From Acidobacteriota bacterium (GTDB taxonomy: Bacteria > Acidobacteriota > Terriglobia > UBA7540), in assembly GCA_021780055.1 (NCBI GenBank), contig JAJXZM010000322.1:1-6421 (forward strand): a stretch of 6,421 bases of DNA. The letters run 5' to 3'. The notes under the pieces were generated by a model that was given only the letters and a program-made list of their open reading frames with translations, had not been told where the DNA came from and did not search any database. Numbering within the stretch: the stretch's first letter is position 1; each line of letters begins with the position of its first letter. The position numbers and the translations under genes are program-made. Shown here piece after piece: positions 5,583 through 6,421 of this stretch.

Positions 5583-6421
5583 ATGAAGTTTATGTCAACG
5601 CGGAAGATTCTGGTTATGGCTTTTGCTTTCGCGGCGTTGGGGATGGCCATCCCGTCCTATGCCCAGACAGGCGGTGTGGAAGGGAAAGCCATCCAGCAGA
5701 ACGGCCAGCCTTGTGCCAAATGCATCATTCTGATTGAACGGCAGGAGATCAAGGGAACTTATCAGACCAAGACGGGCAAGAAGGGCGACTTTGTTTACAT
5801 CGGCCTGCCGATTGGGAATTACAAGGTAACTTTGCAGAGTCCTACGGGACAGACTCTCTTCTACATTGAAAAGCATATCGGCCTTGGCGATCCCACGAAT
5901 GTGGATTTTAATCTTCCCAAGGAGATGGCCAATGAGCAGCAGGAACGCCAGGAAGAGATGAAGAAGAATCCTGAAATGGCCAAGCAGGCAGCGGAGCAGG
6001 TCAAGCAGGAAAAGCAATTTACCGGGCTCAAGCAGTTTTTTGACCAAGGAACTGCACTGTATAATCAGGGCCAATATAAGGAGGCCGCCGCTATGTTCGC
6101 GCAGGCCGTGCCGCTGGCCAAGGACAAGAATGTTCCAGTGGTTCTTTCCCGTTTGGCGGACTCGTACTCCAAGGCGAAGGAATATGATCAGGCTGTCGCA
6201 ACCTATCAGAAGGCTCTCCTATTGACGCCCGACGACGCCGCCCTGCACAACAACCTGGGCAGCGTGTATGCTTCAACAGGAAAGCTTCCAGAGGCCCAGG
6301 CGGAGTTCGAGAAAGCGGCCTCGCTTGATCCCACAAATGCCAGCCGGTATTACTTCAATATCGGAGCCATCATGTACAACCTCGGGAAGATGGACGAAGC
6401 CCTGACGGCCTTCAAGAAGGT
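5583..6421 (+). CDS. Exported TPR protein with N-terminal carboxypeptidase-regulatory-like domain, 3'-truncated
   Basis: The frame stays open to the window edge, giving 279 codons with no stop. A clear signal peptide (R7, K8, hydrophobic core about 9-23, cleavage SYA|Q after residue 27) is followed by a beta-sandwich segment (about 30-112). That segment has the GxVEGKA..., KKGDFVYIGLPIGNYKVTL pattern of carboxypeptidase-regulatory-like/CNA-B domains. A Glu/Gln/Lys-rich, probably coiled linker (about 113-147) leads to TPRs at about 149-182, 185-218 and 219-252, and a fourth from 254 to the edge. TPR hallmarks are visible, such as NNLGSVY...G and A..LDP. A CxxC pair (C44, C47) sits in the first domain. 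The start is well supported: GAGGAGG (5571-5577) lies 5 nt before the ATG. The likely role is a periplasmic or envelope scaffold for protein contacts; the partner is unknown. The missing 3' part probably holds more TPRs. Confidence 0.85.
   Translation, partial: MKFMSTRKILVMAFAFAALGMAIPSYAQTGGVEGKAIQQNGQPCAKCIILIERQEIKGTYQTKTGKKGDFVYIGLPIGNYKVTLQSPTGQTLFYIEKHIGLGDPTNVDFNLPKEMANEQQERQEEMKKNPEMAKQAAEQVKQEKQFTGLKQFFDQGTALYNQGQYKEAAAMFAQAVPLAKDKNVPVVLSRLADSYSKAKEYDQAVATYQKALLLTPDDAALHNNLGSVYASTGKLPEAQAEFEKAASLDPTNASRYYFNIGAIMYNLGKMDEALTAFKK

Noticed and set aside
5595..6074. Leftward 159-residue Leu-rich frame
   Set aside because: It is the antisense shadow of the Glu/Gln/Lys-rich linker and TPR region of the exported TPR gene, which has a promoter, Shine-Dalgarno and signal peptide.

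Overview
The window looks like a stretch of chromosome from a free-living bacterium, most likely a member of the Acidobacteriota or a close relative. This placement is an inference from protein style. The two secreted coiled-coil proteins carry an N-terminal SLGE[IV]AR element followed by [FY]TND[DN], and the last gene joins a carboxypeptidase-regulatory-like domain to TPRs. I associate both patterns with acidobacterial genomes, but no search was run. All genes look like ordinary chromosomal genes. I see no transposase, integrase, phage gene, CRISPR array, rRNA or intact tRNA.

Layout from left to right. (1) Positions 2-547 (+) hold the 3' three quarters of a UbiE/MenG quinone methyltransferase, cut by the window edge. 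(2) Convergent to it, 564-1845 (-) holds two adjacent paralogous genes for small exported coiled-coil proteins, probably one operon read leftwards. A perfect 9-bp inverted repeat lies at the convergent 3' ends. (3) A 326-bp divergent intergenic region (1846-2171) is rich in inverted repeats. These include an 11-bp perfect hairpin in the leader of the coiled-coil operon and a (+)-oriented hairpin ending in a T-run. (4) Positions 2172-2813 (+) encode a UlaG/UPF0173-like metallo-beta-lactamase-fold hydrolase, followed at 2925-3860 (+) by an exported protein with two vicinal-oxygen-chelate (glyoxalase/dioxygenase) domains. (5) Positions 4052-5488 (+) hold queE and queC, consecutive steps of 7-deazaguanine (queuosine/preQ0) synthesis. 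(6) A good sigma70-type promoter at 5521-5549 precedes an exported protein with a beta-sandwich domain and TPRs, which runs off the right edge.

How the genes work together: queE and queC act in sequence (CPH4 to CDG to preQ0) and are almost certainly co-transcribed; queD and folE are not in the window. UbiE/MenG belongs to menaquinone synthesis and is not linked to its neighbours in any visible way. The two coiled-coil paralogues and the TPR protein all carry export signals, so they are envelope or periplasmic proteins of unknown detailed role. I found no convincing new multi-gene system. The points most worth a second look are the tandem coiled-coil family, the structured divergent region at 1846-2171, the exported double-VOC protein with two complete metal-ligand sets, and the CxxC in the exported TPR protein.
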